A stretch of 64,000 nt of DNA from Ophiodon elongatus (Eukaryota > Chordata > Actinopteri > Perciformes > Hexagrammidae), in assembly GCA_016806645.1 (NCBI GenBank), contig JACSYO010001685.1, positions 983,001 through 1,047,000 of the forward strand. Direction: 5' to 3'. The notes beneath the pieces are model-generated. The model worked only from the letters and a program-made list of their open reading frames with translations, searched no databases and was not told the origin of the DNA. Shown one piece after another: positions 1 through 17,900 of this stretch (positions are counted from its first letter, which is position 1; every line of letters begins with the position of its first letter). The position numbers and the translations under genes were made by a program.

Positions 1-1489
1 GTGTTTGTCCAAACCTCAACACACATTGGCTTGTAAACTTTATCTGGCTTATCAGTCATCACGTCAATAGCTCCAGTAAAAAGCTGGAGCGGAAACCTTG
101 ACTTTGAAATAATTGATCAGTTATTTGTTCCCAAGTCACAAAATGAACATCTATATTTTATTACTTCCAACCAAGAGCAGAAAACTTAACTACAAATGTT
201 GTGAATTTAGACTACAATATTTTTCAGTGTATGAAGAGAAAGCTTATTTTCATGAATTAAGAATTCCAGGATGGTATTTCTATGACTTTAAGAAAGTTTA
301 ATCAATATTTGTGAACACGAGTTACTCTCTCTCAAAGCCAGAAACCAGAGAAGTTAGTCTCAAATTTTCCATCAAGTATTAAAACTGCAGCTGCTCTAGA
401 CATGGAATGGGAGACAAGTGAGCTTTATTCTCTTGTAGTGTTCTCTGTTGTGAAACAGAAATGTGCCATATGCTCAAAACATTCCTCTGGGTGCTCTGTG
501 TCCTCTTTAACATCTTTCATTGTCTTTGGAGCACTTCACACTTCATACTTATATAATTAATGTCAAGTCTATTGCGTCTTAATAGATATAATATATTCAT
601 TGGGTCACTTATTAATTATTTTAAACTTTCATTAAGATTGAGGAAAATAAATAAAAAAAACTAATTGGTGTGACACCATTTTTATATCCTTTTGAGTCCT
701 TAATATAAATATACCAATGTGTACCGCTGCTTTGGAGCTTTGTGTGTTAAGAATCTCTGTTGCAGATGATAAAACTAAATTAAGTGTTCACAAACTATTA
801 ATAACATTCAATTAGATGATTAGAAGAAGATAAAATATTGAGACTGAATAAATAGACTGAAAAGGATTGTGCCAGAATTTAACATGAAAGTATAACATTG
901 AAAACTAAACATGTTAAACATGATCTAGAAACATCAACGCCTTCAGGAGCAAATCCTCCCTTTGTCAAACAGTTTCCTTATTAAATCTATAAGCAATAAA
1001 GGAGTGCATTTTACCCTCAAAAAGTTGCAATTGAGTATTAAGTTTAGGAAAAAATTTGTTGTCTTACATTCCCGGAGAGTTATTGGAATTGTCTCATTGT
1101 TTCAGATGCAGTTTAGACTCACCTGTACTGCAGGAGAAGTTGGACCGGATGGTGCTTTCCTGTCGGACTCAAACACTTCTTATAGTCCCGCATGGTGATG
1201 CAGCCGTGACGTGATGTGAATCTGATTGGACATAAAAGGAAACAAAACATTACTGGATGTTTGTGCCAGTATGGAATCACAGCACTGACCCTTGCGCACT
1301 CAATCTGCCACCTAGGCAAACTAAATCAAAGTCCAACAGTCCCTCTGCTGACTTTCCAACATGAGTGTACATCTTATCATATTGATTAAATAAAATGCTT
1401 AATCACCTGTAACAGCATCACCATTATGACAGTGAACCCAGAACTTTGATGACACGTGAACTTCAACAGATACAACGGAGAAGACTGAC

Positions 1490-1672
1490 AGAACGTCTCG
1501 TCTCATTATTCTTTTACTTTGCTTTTCATTGTACTATTGTGGCTTTAAAATACTTCATACTTTTGTTTTAATTATAATTTTGGATATTTTTCAGATAGTG
1601 CTTTTATGTTAAGCACTTTGTAACTTGTTTAGAAAAGTGCCCTGTAAATAAAGTTTATTATGATTATGATTG
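1490..1672 (+). mobile_element. 3' tail of a non-LTR retrotransposon (LINE) remnant
   Basis: The stretch ends with a run of the form AAGCACTTTGTAACTTG, then AAAGTGCCCTGTAAATAAAG and a TTATTATGATTATGATT-like tail. Teleost LINE 3' ends characteristically carry 'gcactttgt...aagtgctctataaataaag' followed by short tandem repeats. No reverse transcriptase frame remains upstream, so this is a truncated insertion. The family name is uncertain. Confidence 0.5.
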
Positions 1673-2094
1673 TTCCAATTGTGATCGGTTTGATTGATTG
1701 ATTGATTCAGTTATGTGATCTGTGTTGTTGTAATGTTGAGTTGTGTGTATTTGTATAAAAGTTTGTCTAGATGTCGCAAACTAGGCTAAAAATGCAGTGG
1801 TCCATGTTGTGTAGCTGCTCCAATGAAAACAGACATTAAATAAAGATGTAAAAATGTGAGCGTGGTCATTAAATGTAGGTTTTATGTTACGGGAAATGAT
1901 CACTCCCTGGGGATCATTGTGAGGCATTAACAGCATTAAAACAACAACCAAAAAAATATTATATTCATAGAAAAGCATACTTTCTTGTTAGCCATGCTAG
2001 CAGCGTAGCTCGAGGAATGTGTTGGTCCAGCAGTTTGGTGCAGACTGACTTATCGTAACTGTTGAATGATTAACACAAACTGTGGCGCAGACAT

Positions 2095-2515
2095 TCATGG
2101 TTCCCAGAGGATGAATCCTCATGACTTTGACGATCTCTTAACTTTTCCTCTCTAGCACCACCAGCAGGTAATAGACGTTTGTGGTGTGTCTAAGCAGCTA
2201 TTGGATGGATTGCCATGGAATGTGTTGCATACATTCATGCCCCAATCAGGATAAATTCAGAATAATCATTTCTGTGATCTCATGACTTATCAGGTCAACG
2301 TTTCAATTAGTCCACTAAATACATGTAAAACTAAAGACATTCCCATCAGCTGTTCGTTGTGTTAATTATCAGATGTTAGCATAGTAACGTGCTAAACTAA
2401 GGTGGTGAACATGGTTAACATTATACCTGCTAAACATCAGCATGTCAGCATGCCGTTATTAGCATTTAACTCAAGTGTAGACAGAGCTACTGTGGCTTTG
2501 GACTGTTTTACTTAC
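2095..2515. repeat. Degraded teleost interspersed repeat rich in GCTAA/TTAGC motifs
   Basis: The segment contains a 'cctctctagcaccaccagcagg' type phrase, then 'acattcccatcagctg', repeated 'gctaaact/gctaaacatc/ttagcat' motifs, 'cagcatgtcagcatg' and 'agagctactgtggctttgga'. In this order these phrases recur in a common non-autonomous repeat of percomorph fishes. It has no coding potential. The boundaries are approximate. Confidence 0.45.
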
Positions 2516-3554
2516 TATATACGATACATATTGAACCTTAATTGTGAGGATTTATGTCTGCCTATGTATTGAATTATGAATAAGAGTTTACTCTCACTCA
2601 AGAGTTTTAGAGTAAATACAAAACGTTTCTTTTTTTATTTAATTTAATGGACCACAGCATTGAAAAATATTCTCTAAAACAAAGAAATAAGTTTCTACAA
2701 AAACAACAATAATGTGGTCTTTAAACATGTCTCAGTCAGCTGTCCTTTGGGGAGAAGTATGACACTCATACAGGTGGATGTAACCTTTCTACCTTTGGTT
2801 GACATCCATCAGGGTGTTCCATCTTTATGGCTGTTGTAAAGTCATTAATACTCAGCCCCACTCCTCCTCAGTCATAAACAATTCAATGGGAAATGGGAAT
2901 ACGGGGGAAATATGTGAGAGGTGAACATAAACAACACAAGCTGGTTATTAAAACTTGAACGAGAATCCTATGACTCTCTTTTCATCCAGTGGGAAAGCCC
3001 TGCGCTGGAGTTTTAAAAGTCAGACTGTAAAAGCTTTGATCCAAACCAGATGTGGGAATGTATTCTCACTGTCCCGAGTCTGCTCACCACTGGCCGGGAC
3101 TCTCCTGCTGGAAACTGCTTAGGTTGTATATGTCTCTCAAACACATAATCTTAAAATTAAAAAAAAAGGAGCTGGTATGTAAGGCATGCAAGGATGACAC
3201 GGACCTGAGTACTACATAAACGTTGCAGCAGGAGAACAAAATGAGAAAACGTTAAGCTGAGTATCGTCTGTAGTTTTGCTGAGTTTTGACCTGAATTATA
3301 CAAAGTGTAGCACAAAAAACCTGCGTGGATTATTATAGTTACAAAACATTAAAATGTTTTGACTGGTAGAAATGGAGTTAATTGAACTAGGTAATATACT
3401 TTTTAGAGTGTCTGTCATTATTTTGTAAAAATATATCATGCTCATAAACTGATCTAATGATTTTAATCTGTAAAGTAACTACAGCTGTCGCCTAAAAATT
3501 ACATTTATACAGATGTAGTGGAATATAAGGAGAATGTATAGTGGAATATAAGGA

Positions 3555-4290
3555 GAAGCACAGTGGTAGAAGACATCTTTTACTGAAGTACCAATGCCTT
3601 AATGTAAAAAAAATATTCCGTACAGGTTAAAGTCCTATATTCAAACACTTTCATACGTAAAAGTACAGATGTGTTACAGGCAAAATGTAATTTAAGAAAA
3701 GGAAAAGTACTCTTTCTGCAAAATAAATGGCCCTTATGACTGGAATGTTATATGCCCTGATTATATTATAACTGATGCATCAATGTGTAAGCAGCAGCAA
3801 CTGTTGTTGCTGTTGGAGGTGGATCTAGTTTGAACTAACTTATAGTAAACAAGTATTAAGTCCGGTGGTTCCCAACCGAGAGGTCAGGGACTCCTTCAAA
3901 GGTTCACAAGATAAATGTGATGGATCATGAGATGATTAATGAGGCTGGAAAGGAGAAAATAAAACATATTGTGCAACACAAATTTATTCTCACTCCTTGG
4001 AATCTTGGCTTTTTTGAGAATTATTGGAGCATTTTACTTCTTTTGGCTTCAAACTGTTATTTAACTGAAACCATCTGAGAGTTTTAAAGGGGCAATGTCT
4101 TTTGGGTGGAACTGCTTACAACTCACAGACATCTGAAAATATTTTAATGTAAAACCTTTATCTGAATAGTAACTCGTCTAGCTGCCAAGTAAACGTAGGG
4201 AAGTAAAAAGCATCTGTCACTCTGAAATGTAGTGGAGTAGAAGTATAAAGTATAGAATGGAAAATCTCAAGTAAAAAAAATGCATTTAAG
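3555..4290. repeat. Split copy of an AAGTAC/TGTAGTGGAGTAGAAG-type teleost repeat
   Basis: The left part (about 3555-3735) reads 'cagtggtagaagacatctttactgaagtac' and 'gtaaaagtacagatgtg'. The right part (about 4140-4290) reads 'ctctgaaatgtagtggagtagaagtataaagta', then 'ggaaaatctcaagta'. These are the two ends of a very common fish element, here separated by about 400 bases of other sequence. A related copy lies at about 42.04-42.26 kb. Confidence 0.5.
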
Positions 4291-5689
4291 TTTACTGCAG
4301 TGAACACAACATGTTTAGGCTGGCTGATAGTTATGATGACAGTACTTTGATCAACAGGGAGAGAATGAAAAGATAACGAGAACTGGGGAAAAGTGAGTAA
4401 AACTAAGCTTTAGAAACCGACTGGAGAACAACGTTAGTGATCAAATGTCACTGAGCTGCATAGCTGAGGTTATTAGCTGATGTAATGAAATGAGAGCACG
4501 CCCTCCAGTGAGACAAACACTCATTACAACTCTGATAAATGACTGTTGTGTGTGTACTCAAGTAAACTATTTAAACAGACCACTTCTCAAATGTTAGATG
4601 CCTGTGGAGCTTTCACAGTCCCTCAGTCTACTCGAAATTGTTGAAAATTAGATTTTGCAGATTCAGCTTTGAAAAAGAAAAAAAAAAAGATCCTCCTCCA
4701 CACTCCTCTGGCCTCAAACCAGACCACAGAAAGAATGAAAATGTACACAAGCCCCAGAAAGTCATAAAAAACATTTCGGAAACTCAAGAGGATGTCCTAT
4801 TTCCTCTTCGAGTCTTTGGTGGTCCACTAACTTAAAGTACAAATACTGCAAACTTTTATTGTGTTGTTCAAAGAAGGATTCATCATTGTTTTCACCCTCT
4901 TATCGAATAAATTGAGTTACTCGGCTTCCAAGTTTTAATCACATGCTCCAGGCTGCAGAGCCGAAGCTGTAAAGCCTCACTGTAGCGCTCCTCTGTCGGG
5001 GCCAGAGAACAGGGAGGCTCAGATTTCTTGGCTTGATATTTCTTTGACTTTCCAGTGATGCATTCAGGTTCGATCGGAAATATCGTAATTATGATAACAG
5101 CATGCACATAACTTCAACATACTACATGCCATAATGAAAAAAAGAAAGCCCAAGTCATCAAAATGTGATATTGAGGATATTTATGTATTTAAGAAATTGT
5201 ATCAAAGCATTAGACAACAGCATCTGTTTTCCTTCTGTGCCACTTGACCATTTGAAGGGGAATCGAGTAAACTATTGCATTGTCAGTGTCTATTAGCATT
5301 AAGCAAACTTCAATAGAATCTAAATGCATCTGGCAAAGTTTATAACTGAGTCAAATATTGACGTCCTGGTTTTACAAATGAGATTAACAAGCGTCTATCA
5401 GAAATCTCTGGTGAGTCACTGCAAACTGTAAAATTCTGCTATGGAGTGTAATTTACCACATCGTCCATCAATAACCGACTTCCTAATGTTATGTCAACCT
5501 CATGTTTGTAAATGCTGGTGCATAGAAAAGAAGACACACCTTGTGATGTAATTCAAGCCAACAAAACCCAGTTGAATTAACACTTTTCTGTGAGGTGTAA
5601 GGTGACCTAATGAAATAGAAAATCAGCACCAAAGTCAAGGTTACAAATGTCTTTTAAAATCAAATTAATTTAGTTTATGTATAGTAAGA

Positions 5690-5745
5690 CAACATCTCAA
5701 ATTAGCCTCAGAGGGCTTTACAATGTCCACAGCATATGACACACT
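5690..5745. repeat. Short fragment of the element found in the lrrc71 intron
   Basis: 'ttagcctcagagggctttacaatgtccacagcatatgacac' matches the core of the 45.28-45.60 kb element over about 25 bases and then diverges. It is a truncated old copy. Confidence 0.5.
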
Positions 5746-6138
5746 GGGCACTGCATTTCTGAATATGGATGAGAAACCAAGCACGCATTTGATTAAAGAA
5801 ACGTCCTGCAGCCATAATGAAGGATTTATTAACTAATGACTAAACATGCAAAAATACAGTGATGGTTCTTTAACTCGGAGTGTGTAGAGTCCGAGGGGCC
5901 CCTGAAGGCATCAGTTGACTGACAATCCCGCAGTCTAATCCAGAGAGTGAGGATGCGCAGCAGCGCTGATATGTGTCGAATGAACGTCGGCTAAGTACTT
6001 CTCTCGACTGTGATTGACAAAACCCTGCTAACACTTTGTTCATCAAGCCCTCGAAGACCATTTCTTACCCCGAGACCGTCGGGTGGATCGGCACAAATTG
6101 AATCCAGACCAGGACCTCGCAGACGTTACGTCGGGACA

Positions 6139-11232
<5,094 letters not shown>

Positions 11233-14100
11233 ACCTGCCGTCCATTGTGGAAACATGCCTTCACACTCCGTAGGATTCCTGGTAACAGTATTGATCCCTT
11301 CATAGATATAAAGGTGCTTCGTCTGAACTTTTAGGTTCTGTATCTTGTGTTTTTTATCTAAGGACCAGGTATTCAGGCCTTGACTTACAGTATGCACATC
11401 CGTCCATAACGCCAACACATGCCGCTATAGGCGTTACCTCTTTGTGCCTCGTGATTACAGGATAACAGTGCTTTGCTTTTTTTTTTAATTAACTGTAAAT
11501 TTGCTTTGCCAACTGACTGGGGTTTATATGTTTTTCCTTACTTCATACCGTATTTACTCGAAGTAGACCTACAAAAAACACGCAACCTGCCTTTCATCAG
11601 TGAATGTACGGGACATAAGTTAATATGACCCATCAAATCAAACACATTTGATCAATGTAAGGACCATCGAAGTTTGTTTCTTTCATGTTTTGGGTGTGTT
11701 TACTTGTGTATAGTATTTTGGACTCTGGCAAGTAAAGGAGGTAGAATGTATGGGTGTTAAAACCTTAACGGCAAGTACCTTGTGTCCATTAATAATCAGA
11801 ATATTTCTAAAATGTCACCACAAAAACAGCAAAATCTGCAACGGGGTTTGTGATCCCACCTTATAACCCTTCCTTCACGGGGACACAAACTCTGCCTGTT
11901 GTAATGAGAATACAGTGTAAATATGTGGAAATTGCATTCTCAAATAATACCAGAAATTCAAGTAAGCATTTTAAACATTGTTATTTGCTTATGTAATAAT
12001 TTGTGGGTACTTTGCTTAAATGTCAGCAGGTGACTGACAGCGCCTCAGGTTTTTGAAAAATCCGATATTGAACCATCACTATGATTTCTTATTTTCTTTT
12101 TGAAGGCATTTGACTATTTTAATGTGCATTGTACGCTTGGTGACCATGACACTAGCTGAATGTATATTTCCAGTGTGCTATCAACTAAAGGGTTTGCAAA
12201 GTGATGCTGTTTAACATTTAGACTAAGAAGTTAGTCTTGTGATACAGTTTGTGTTGGTCATGTGCTTCATTTAGAGGAGTTCAAATAGTTGTTGCTTCGG
12301 AGACTAAAATGGAGGTCGGGATCTCAGCAGATACAAAGAATAGAGCGGATTGGGGGTAAAATGTGCAGGCCAAAAGAATTGTTGAGGAATCTTTTGTTTT
12401 AAACAAGCTGATTCGTCACGTGTGAGTCATTGTGGTCGTTACAAAACACTACCAGCACTTGTGGTTTACGTTTTTTATATACTTATGGGAAGGAGAATCG
12501 GTTTATTAGCAGTGCTGGTGTATATCCACAGGCTAAACACAATGTATGTAACTCGCACTTATCACCTTTTAAAATGTTTTTATGTTGAAGGACCTGATTT
12601 CGTTTATACTGTAAATGTAATATCTTTATATTTCTCTATGTATCTAAAATGTATTGAATACATTGTACGGATGAAGGCATTTCAGTGAGTAGCCTTTTGA
12701 GGACCCCATGGAAGTGAGAGTTGAATTGGTTGGATGGAAATGTGGGCACTGAGTTATGCGAGTTAAACAGCAGGAGGGCTCATTCTCACCGCTGAATGCT
12801 GGATTGTCAACAGCAGAAACTGATTACGCTAAATTTGGGGAGACGGCAAATAAAAAACAAAGCAGCAGAAATGGAGTATGATTAAAGCCAGATCCAATGT
12901 TACTATTTTATTGCTGTCTCTCTTCCCTGGGATCATTGTGCCTTCATGAAATTGGTTGCGTTGCAACCGTTAAGACTCAAAAGATGAATTAATTAAATGA
13001 GGTCTTTAAAAGATGTTCTACTCTGCTTTACAATGTTTTTTGTAATTTCATGTAAAGTAAAAATGATGGATTACATGTTATATTACTGTTACAGTAAAGT
13101 TACTTTCGAGGAATAGTTGGGCATTTGGGGAAATTTGCTTACATATAACGCTGCAGTCCGCTAGCTTATCTTAGCATAAGGGCAGGATGTTTTCACCTAA
13201 CTCTCCACCAGAAGGTTAGTAAGCATTTTTCCCAAATGTCCAACTATTCCTTAAATAGGTTACATGACATTAGATTATGAAGACTTTATTACATCTTACT
13301 ACCTTTTGGTATACATTTTTAATCATATATATATTGTTTGTTTGGTACTCAGCTTGCAAAATATATGTGCAGCACAAAATGTTTTTGTAATTTCATCTTC
13401 TTGGAAAAGAACATGCAGCTCTCTTAAGTAAATACTGAGAATTTAAAATATACTTTTTAATTGATACAATTGATACACACTTGGACCTCACAATTCTGCA
13501 TCTTGAACCCTTTAATCTCACTTTTTTTTCACTTTTATCTACTCCTCCTCCTAAAATGTCCTCTGCAGATACGTTTTCTAAACTCATCAGTGATTTTATC
13601 GTCCCATGAACCAATTTGGTTAGATTTGAAAAGTTGAAATACAATTATGGGGCTGGAGATCTTGAATTGTGTGGTGTGTTTTTTTCTGTTGTATGGTTTT
13701 TTTTTTTGCATTTTGCTTCTATGTTAGATGCTTATTTCTTGTGTGATTTTCTTTTTTTCTTTTTTATTTGTACCACAAGCCATTAATCTCCGAGTTCTCT
13801 TCTTACAAATGCCTTTAACCTTTTTTGTGATCATTATAAATGAAGGCTTTTTTAAACAATTTTTTTGTGCTATCCCTTCTATTAAAAATACCCTGGGCTT
13901 TTCATCTTTTGGCTTTGATGCATGTTATGTTGATTAAGTTTATGTTTTTATAAGTTTCATATTCTATACAGTATTGTTTTATAACAGTGTTTCTGAGGGC
14001 CATTATTGTATGTATTTTCTATGAACATTTTGTATTCCATGTTTATACTTTTAGTAGATTTATATGATGTAATAAAATGGTTCATACAAATGTTTATTAA
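11233..14100 (+). other. Long AT-rich 3' flank of lix1l, probable 3' UTR, with AATAAA at 14071-14076
   Basis: No coding exon is visible between the lix1l stop and the sf3b4 promoter. The sequence is AT-rich. The best distal poly(A) hexamer is AATAAA at 14071-14076 in a 'tgatgtaataaaatgg' context. A terminal-inverted-repeat element sits inside at about 13108-13253. A roughly 2.8 kb 3' UTR is an inference from the absence of other genes and the late hexamer; earlier poly(A) sites may be used. Confidence 0.4.
13108..13253. mobile_element. Short TIR element (MITE-like), copy 1
   Basis: The left end reads 'gaggaatagttgggcatttggggaaattt'. The right end reads 'atttttcccaaatgtccaactattccttaa', whose reverse complement matches the left end with few mismatches. 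The 146-bp body carries 'gctagcttatcttagcataag'. It is non-coding and related to the elements at 26.58, 32.75, 35.82 and 63.62 kb. Confidence 0.65.
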
Positions 14101-14823
14101 TTGGTCATATCACTTATTTTACTGCGTTGTGCACAACTAGGACCGAGTAACTTTAAATAGATAATTGTTTGTCATTGTTTATTGGTGTAAGTGTAATTTA
14201 CACTAATGAAAAAGTAGCTTTACACAAACATTAAATGTACACATTTGACGTATTGTACACAAAGATAGTGTGCTGCAAAACATAGTTGGACTTGACCTGT
14301 ATTATAAAGGTAATTTGAAATACTTAAAAATAGGCTTTAAAAAAGAGGATATTTTCAATTGTTCCAGATAATGCAAGCTTTATGAATAATATGAACGTTC
14401 ATGAATTCCTAGTTCCTTTTTCAAATATTCTTTCTTATTTGTTATGTTAAAGAAGACAATACAGATACACATTGTTACATAGAATAAGGTATTGCAAATG
14501 ATATATAATTAATACGGGGCATCTATGATGAAGCTAGTTTGCAGTAATTGTGAACTTGTCCACATGTGTGGTGATGTTAGCCTTTGTTGTTGTTATGCAG
14601 TTGAAACTGTTATTTGTTGTATTTTCAGTTAAAAATAACAAAGAATCTTTGGTTTGCTGTAAAAAATACTTCTTTAACCAAAGAGAGTGCAGCCTATGAT
14701 ATTACAACCAAGTCACTTTTTTTTCTATACTGTAAATTACGTAAAATATAGTTTATTCAGTTAGTAAGAGATTCTTAAAGAAATTTAATTGCAGAAATAT
14801 GTTAAATTATTTATTTATAATTT

Positions 14824-14902
14824 CTTACTTCCGCCTCCGTCACGTGGACCGGAAGAGGCGGGGCCTCAGCGAAGGACGCTCGTCTGGCGTTGTTCATTCA
14901 AC
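14824..14902 (+). promoter_or_regulatory. sf3b4 core promoter / 5' UTR with ETS, E-box and GC-box motifs
   Basis: Just upstream of the sf3b4 ATG is a GC-rich island in AT-rich surroundings. It holds ACTTCCG (14827-14833), a palindromic CACGTG (14841-14846), CCGGAAG (14849-14855) and GGCGGGGC (14857-14864). ETS-, USF/MYC- and SP-type sites packed like this are usual in TATA-less housekeeping promoters, which suits a core spliceosome gene. The transcription start was not mapped. Confidence 0.55.
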
Positions 14903-17900
14903 ATGGCAGCGGGACCAATCTCAGAGAGAAACCAAGGTAACGACATCATTGTAAATCCTTTTTTCCTCCTTTCTTTAAAGTAATGGATGAATCTGGTCAT
15001 GGGACACATGTCAATCTGCTCGCCTTGTTCTTAAGAGGGGGTTAAGTCGTAGTTTGAGGTAAACAAGTGGTCGATCACATGTGAGTGCTCACTTGTTAGC
15101 TTGGTTTGCCGCTACTTGCGCCATTCATTGAAGTTTTACGTAACTTAACTTTGTTTCTATTCTCCTCGTTTGTCATATTGGAGCCGACGTGTAGCGTTGG
15201 GTTCTGATTAATTTAAACTATGGCTGCTGTGAGCATATCAGAAGTAGAGCTAGCTCCTGTTGGGTAACAGCTAAAGTTAGCTTAGCTGTTAGCATTAATC
15301 ATGAGCAGCTAAACAAATGACCACACTGTGTTGTCTGTGGGATGTCGCTTCAGGTGCTTTGACCCAGTGTTTGATCAGCTTATGATCTGTGGAAGTTATT
15401 ATTAGTGTTATAACAGTAATACCAGGTAGGCTAGATCATTAATTATTGTTTACTTCAGTTAGAACTGTCTATTAAAGATAAGAAAGCTTTATTATTTAGC
15501 TCTAGCTTAAATGTTTTAGAAGAAATAATACGGTTGCTTATTCTGCATCATTATTTTGGTATTTTCTTAAGATTCATGTCATGTCCTTCAGCTGTATTCT
15601 CAAAATGGTATTCAACTATATTTTCCAAAGGACTGAAACGCCACAAAATGTCCTTTTTAACAGTTTCTCTTACAGGCATAATTAGTTTCTTTGTAGCAAA
15701 TGCAGACCCTTTCATTTGTCATATATAGTACAGTTGAATAGTGTGTGTATTTAAGGACTTCACTTCCCCATTAACTCAATTAAATGTGAAAAATAATGAA
15801 ACATCTCCATCACAGGTCACCACTATAAATCACCAATCCTTGTTAAATTTAGTCTGATCAGGACATCTAAGATGATTTCAATATCAAGTTTAATTTAAAT
15901 TCTTATTTATTTTTTCAGACGCCACTGTGTATGTTGGCGGCTTGGATGAGAAAGTGTCGGAGCCATTACTATGGGAGCTTTTCCTGCAGGCTGGTCCTGT
16001 GGTCAACACGCACATGCCCAAAGACAGGGTCACTGGTCAACATCAAGGTGAGTGTCATAGCTAATATTCTCTAAAACGGTGATTGTCAAGATGGTCATCG
16101 TCACTCAAGAAAAAGCCTAAGCCTTTTTTGTTCCGGTAAAATTTCATTTGCAGATAAATAAAAATGGAGCATTTTTTTTTCTTTCTCTTTCAGGTTATGG
16201 CTTTGTGGAGTTCCTTAGTGAAGAAGATGCTGACTATGCCATCAAAATCATGAATATGATAAAGCTCTATGGCAAACCCATTCGAGTAAATAAGGCCTCT
16301 GCGCACAACAAAAACCTGGATGTGGGCGCAAACATCTTCATTGGTAATCTGGATCCGGAGATTGATGAGAAACTGCTCTATGACACATTCAGTGCCTTTG
16401 GCGTGATCCTCCAGACGCCAAAGATCATGCGAGACCCAGACACCGGCAACTCCAAGGGTTATGCTTTCATCAATTTTGCAAGCTTTGACGCATCAGATGC
16501 AGCAATTGAGGCCATGAACGGCCAGTACCTCTGTAACAGGCCCATCACAGTGTCCTACGCCTTCAAGAAAGACTCCAAAGGAGAACGACACGGCTCGGCT
16601 GCAGAGCGCCTCCTGGCTGCACAAAACCCTCTTTCGCAAGCAGACAGGCCACATCAGCTGTTTGCAGATGCTCCACCGCCTCCGAGTGCTCCGACGCCGG
16701 TTCTAACTGCAATGGGAAGTGGGATGCCCATGCCAGGTATGACCGAAAAACTGTGGCTAAACATATCGGGTGTTCTCTTTTCAATAGTTCAGCATTTAAC
16801 ACTGTTTCAGTGCAATGCAGAACACTTTCAACCACTTTTCATCAGCAGATGAGGAAGTATCCCATAAGTAATAACTTAAAAGAGGATCATTTCAGGTCAT
16901 GTGCTCACAGAGAACATAATGTAGTATGGTGCATATCTGTAACGCTTGATACACGAGCAAACTGGCGATTGTACCACTGGCTCTGTTGGCTTTGCGTCTC
17001 AACCATTTCCTGAATGGGACAAATCATCATATAAAAAAAGATCAACTTTCTGCAGCAAATTTGTCAATTATACATCTGCAAATTTTCTTCGATATTTCTT
17101 TTTTTCAAAGCCGTTACAGACGGTGTTGCTTTTTCTCGGGTTTTAGCCCGTCATATTCCATATACAGCAGATGCCTCTGATTAATTGTGATATATTGAGT
17201 AGTTGATTCTGCTGACTGCCATGAGAGCAGATAACCGGTCTCATTACCGGCGACAAGATGGAAGTAGAACTCTTTAGGCGTGCTTCTCCGACTGATGCGT
17301 CTTTTATGAGTAGCTGATAATTAAATCGATTTGATTTAATCTTGTGTGATGTCTGTAACTAAAAGTGAACATGACATCTGACAAATGAGCACCTTTTATG
17401 AGCTGCTAATGACATTTAAAAATTACAACAATGGCCAAGATGACTATAATATTTAACCAATTAATTTGTACCAGAAGAATATGAAATAAGTTGTAAATGC
17501 AACTTTTTTTCTGTGCAGGCATGCCACCTCCAGGTTTCCCTAATGTTCCGCCTCCTGGATCGATGCCTCCATCAATGCCCCCTTCAATGTCCATGCCTCC
17601 TAATTCAGGCGGTCAACAGGGCGGCGGTGGGCCTCCACCCGGACCACCACCCTTCCCTCCTGGCAACATGCATCCAGGTAATAGTCGTTAAAGATTCAAA
17701 TGTTTCCACAGTGGCTGCAGGTGGGAAGTTATGCAAAAATATACTGACATATGTAATAGATCTATGTGTCCTCAAACACTGTAATGTGTGTTATTGGGTG
17801 TTTTCTTCAAAAACTAGGAAAGTAGTTCTTTGCTGGAGCATGCCTGTAGACTTTATTGTTTCTGTTCCACAGGTATGTCTCAGATGCCCATGCCCCCTCC

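Larger units (their letters stand above)
1..6138. other. Intergenic region upstream of lix1l
   Basis: I find no convincing coding exon here. The open frames are short, have no recognisable domain and lack a splice-compatible neighbour. The region is AT-rich. It holds a LINE-like 3' tail near 1.6 kb, a degraded teleost repeat at about 2.1-2.5 kb, two pieces of a repeat rich in AGTGG/AAGTAC motifs at 3.5-4.3 kb, and a short fragment at 5.69-5.74 kb related to the element in the lrrc71 intron. The last 200 bases become GC-rich and are probably the lix1l promoter and 5' untranslated region. Confidence 0.6.

Noticed and set aside
6010..6138. Upstream in-frame extension of lix1l
   Set aside because: The frame begins at GTG, not ATG, and the extra residues resemble nothing in the family. 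The ATG at 6139 has a strong context.
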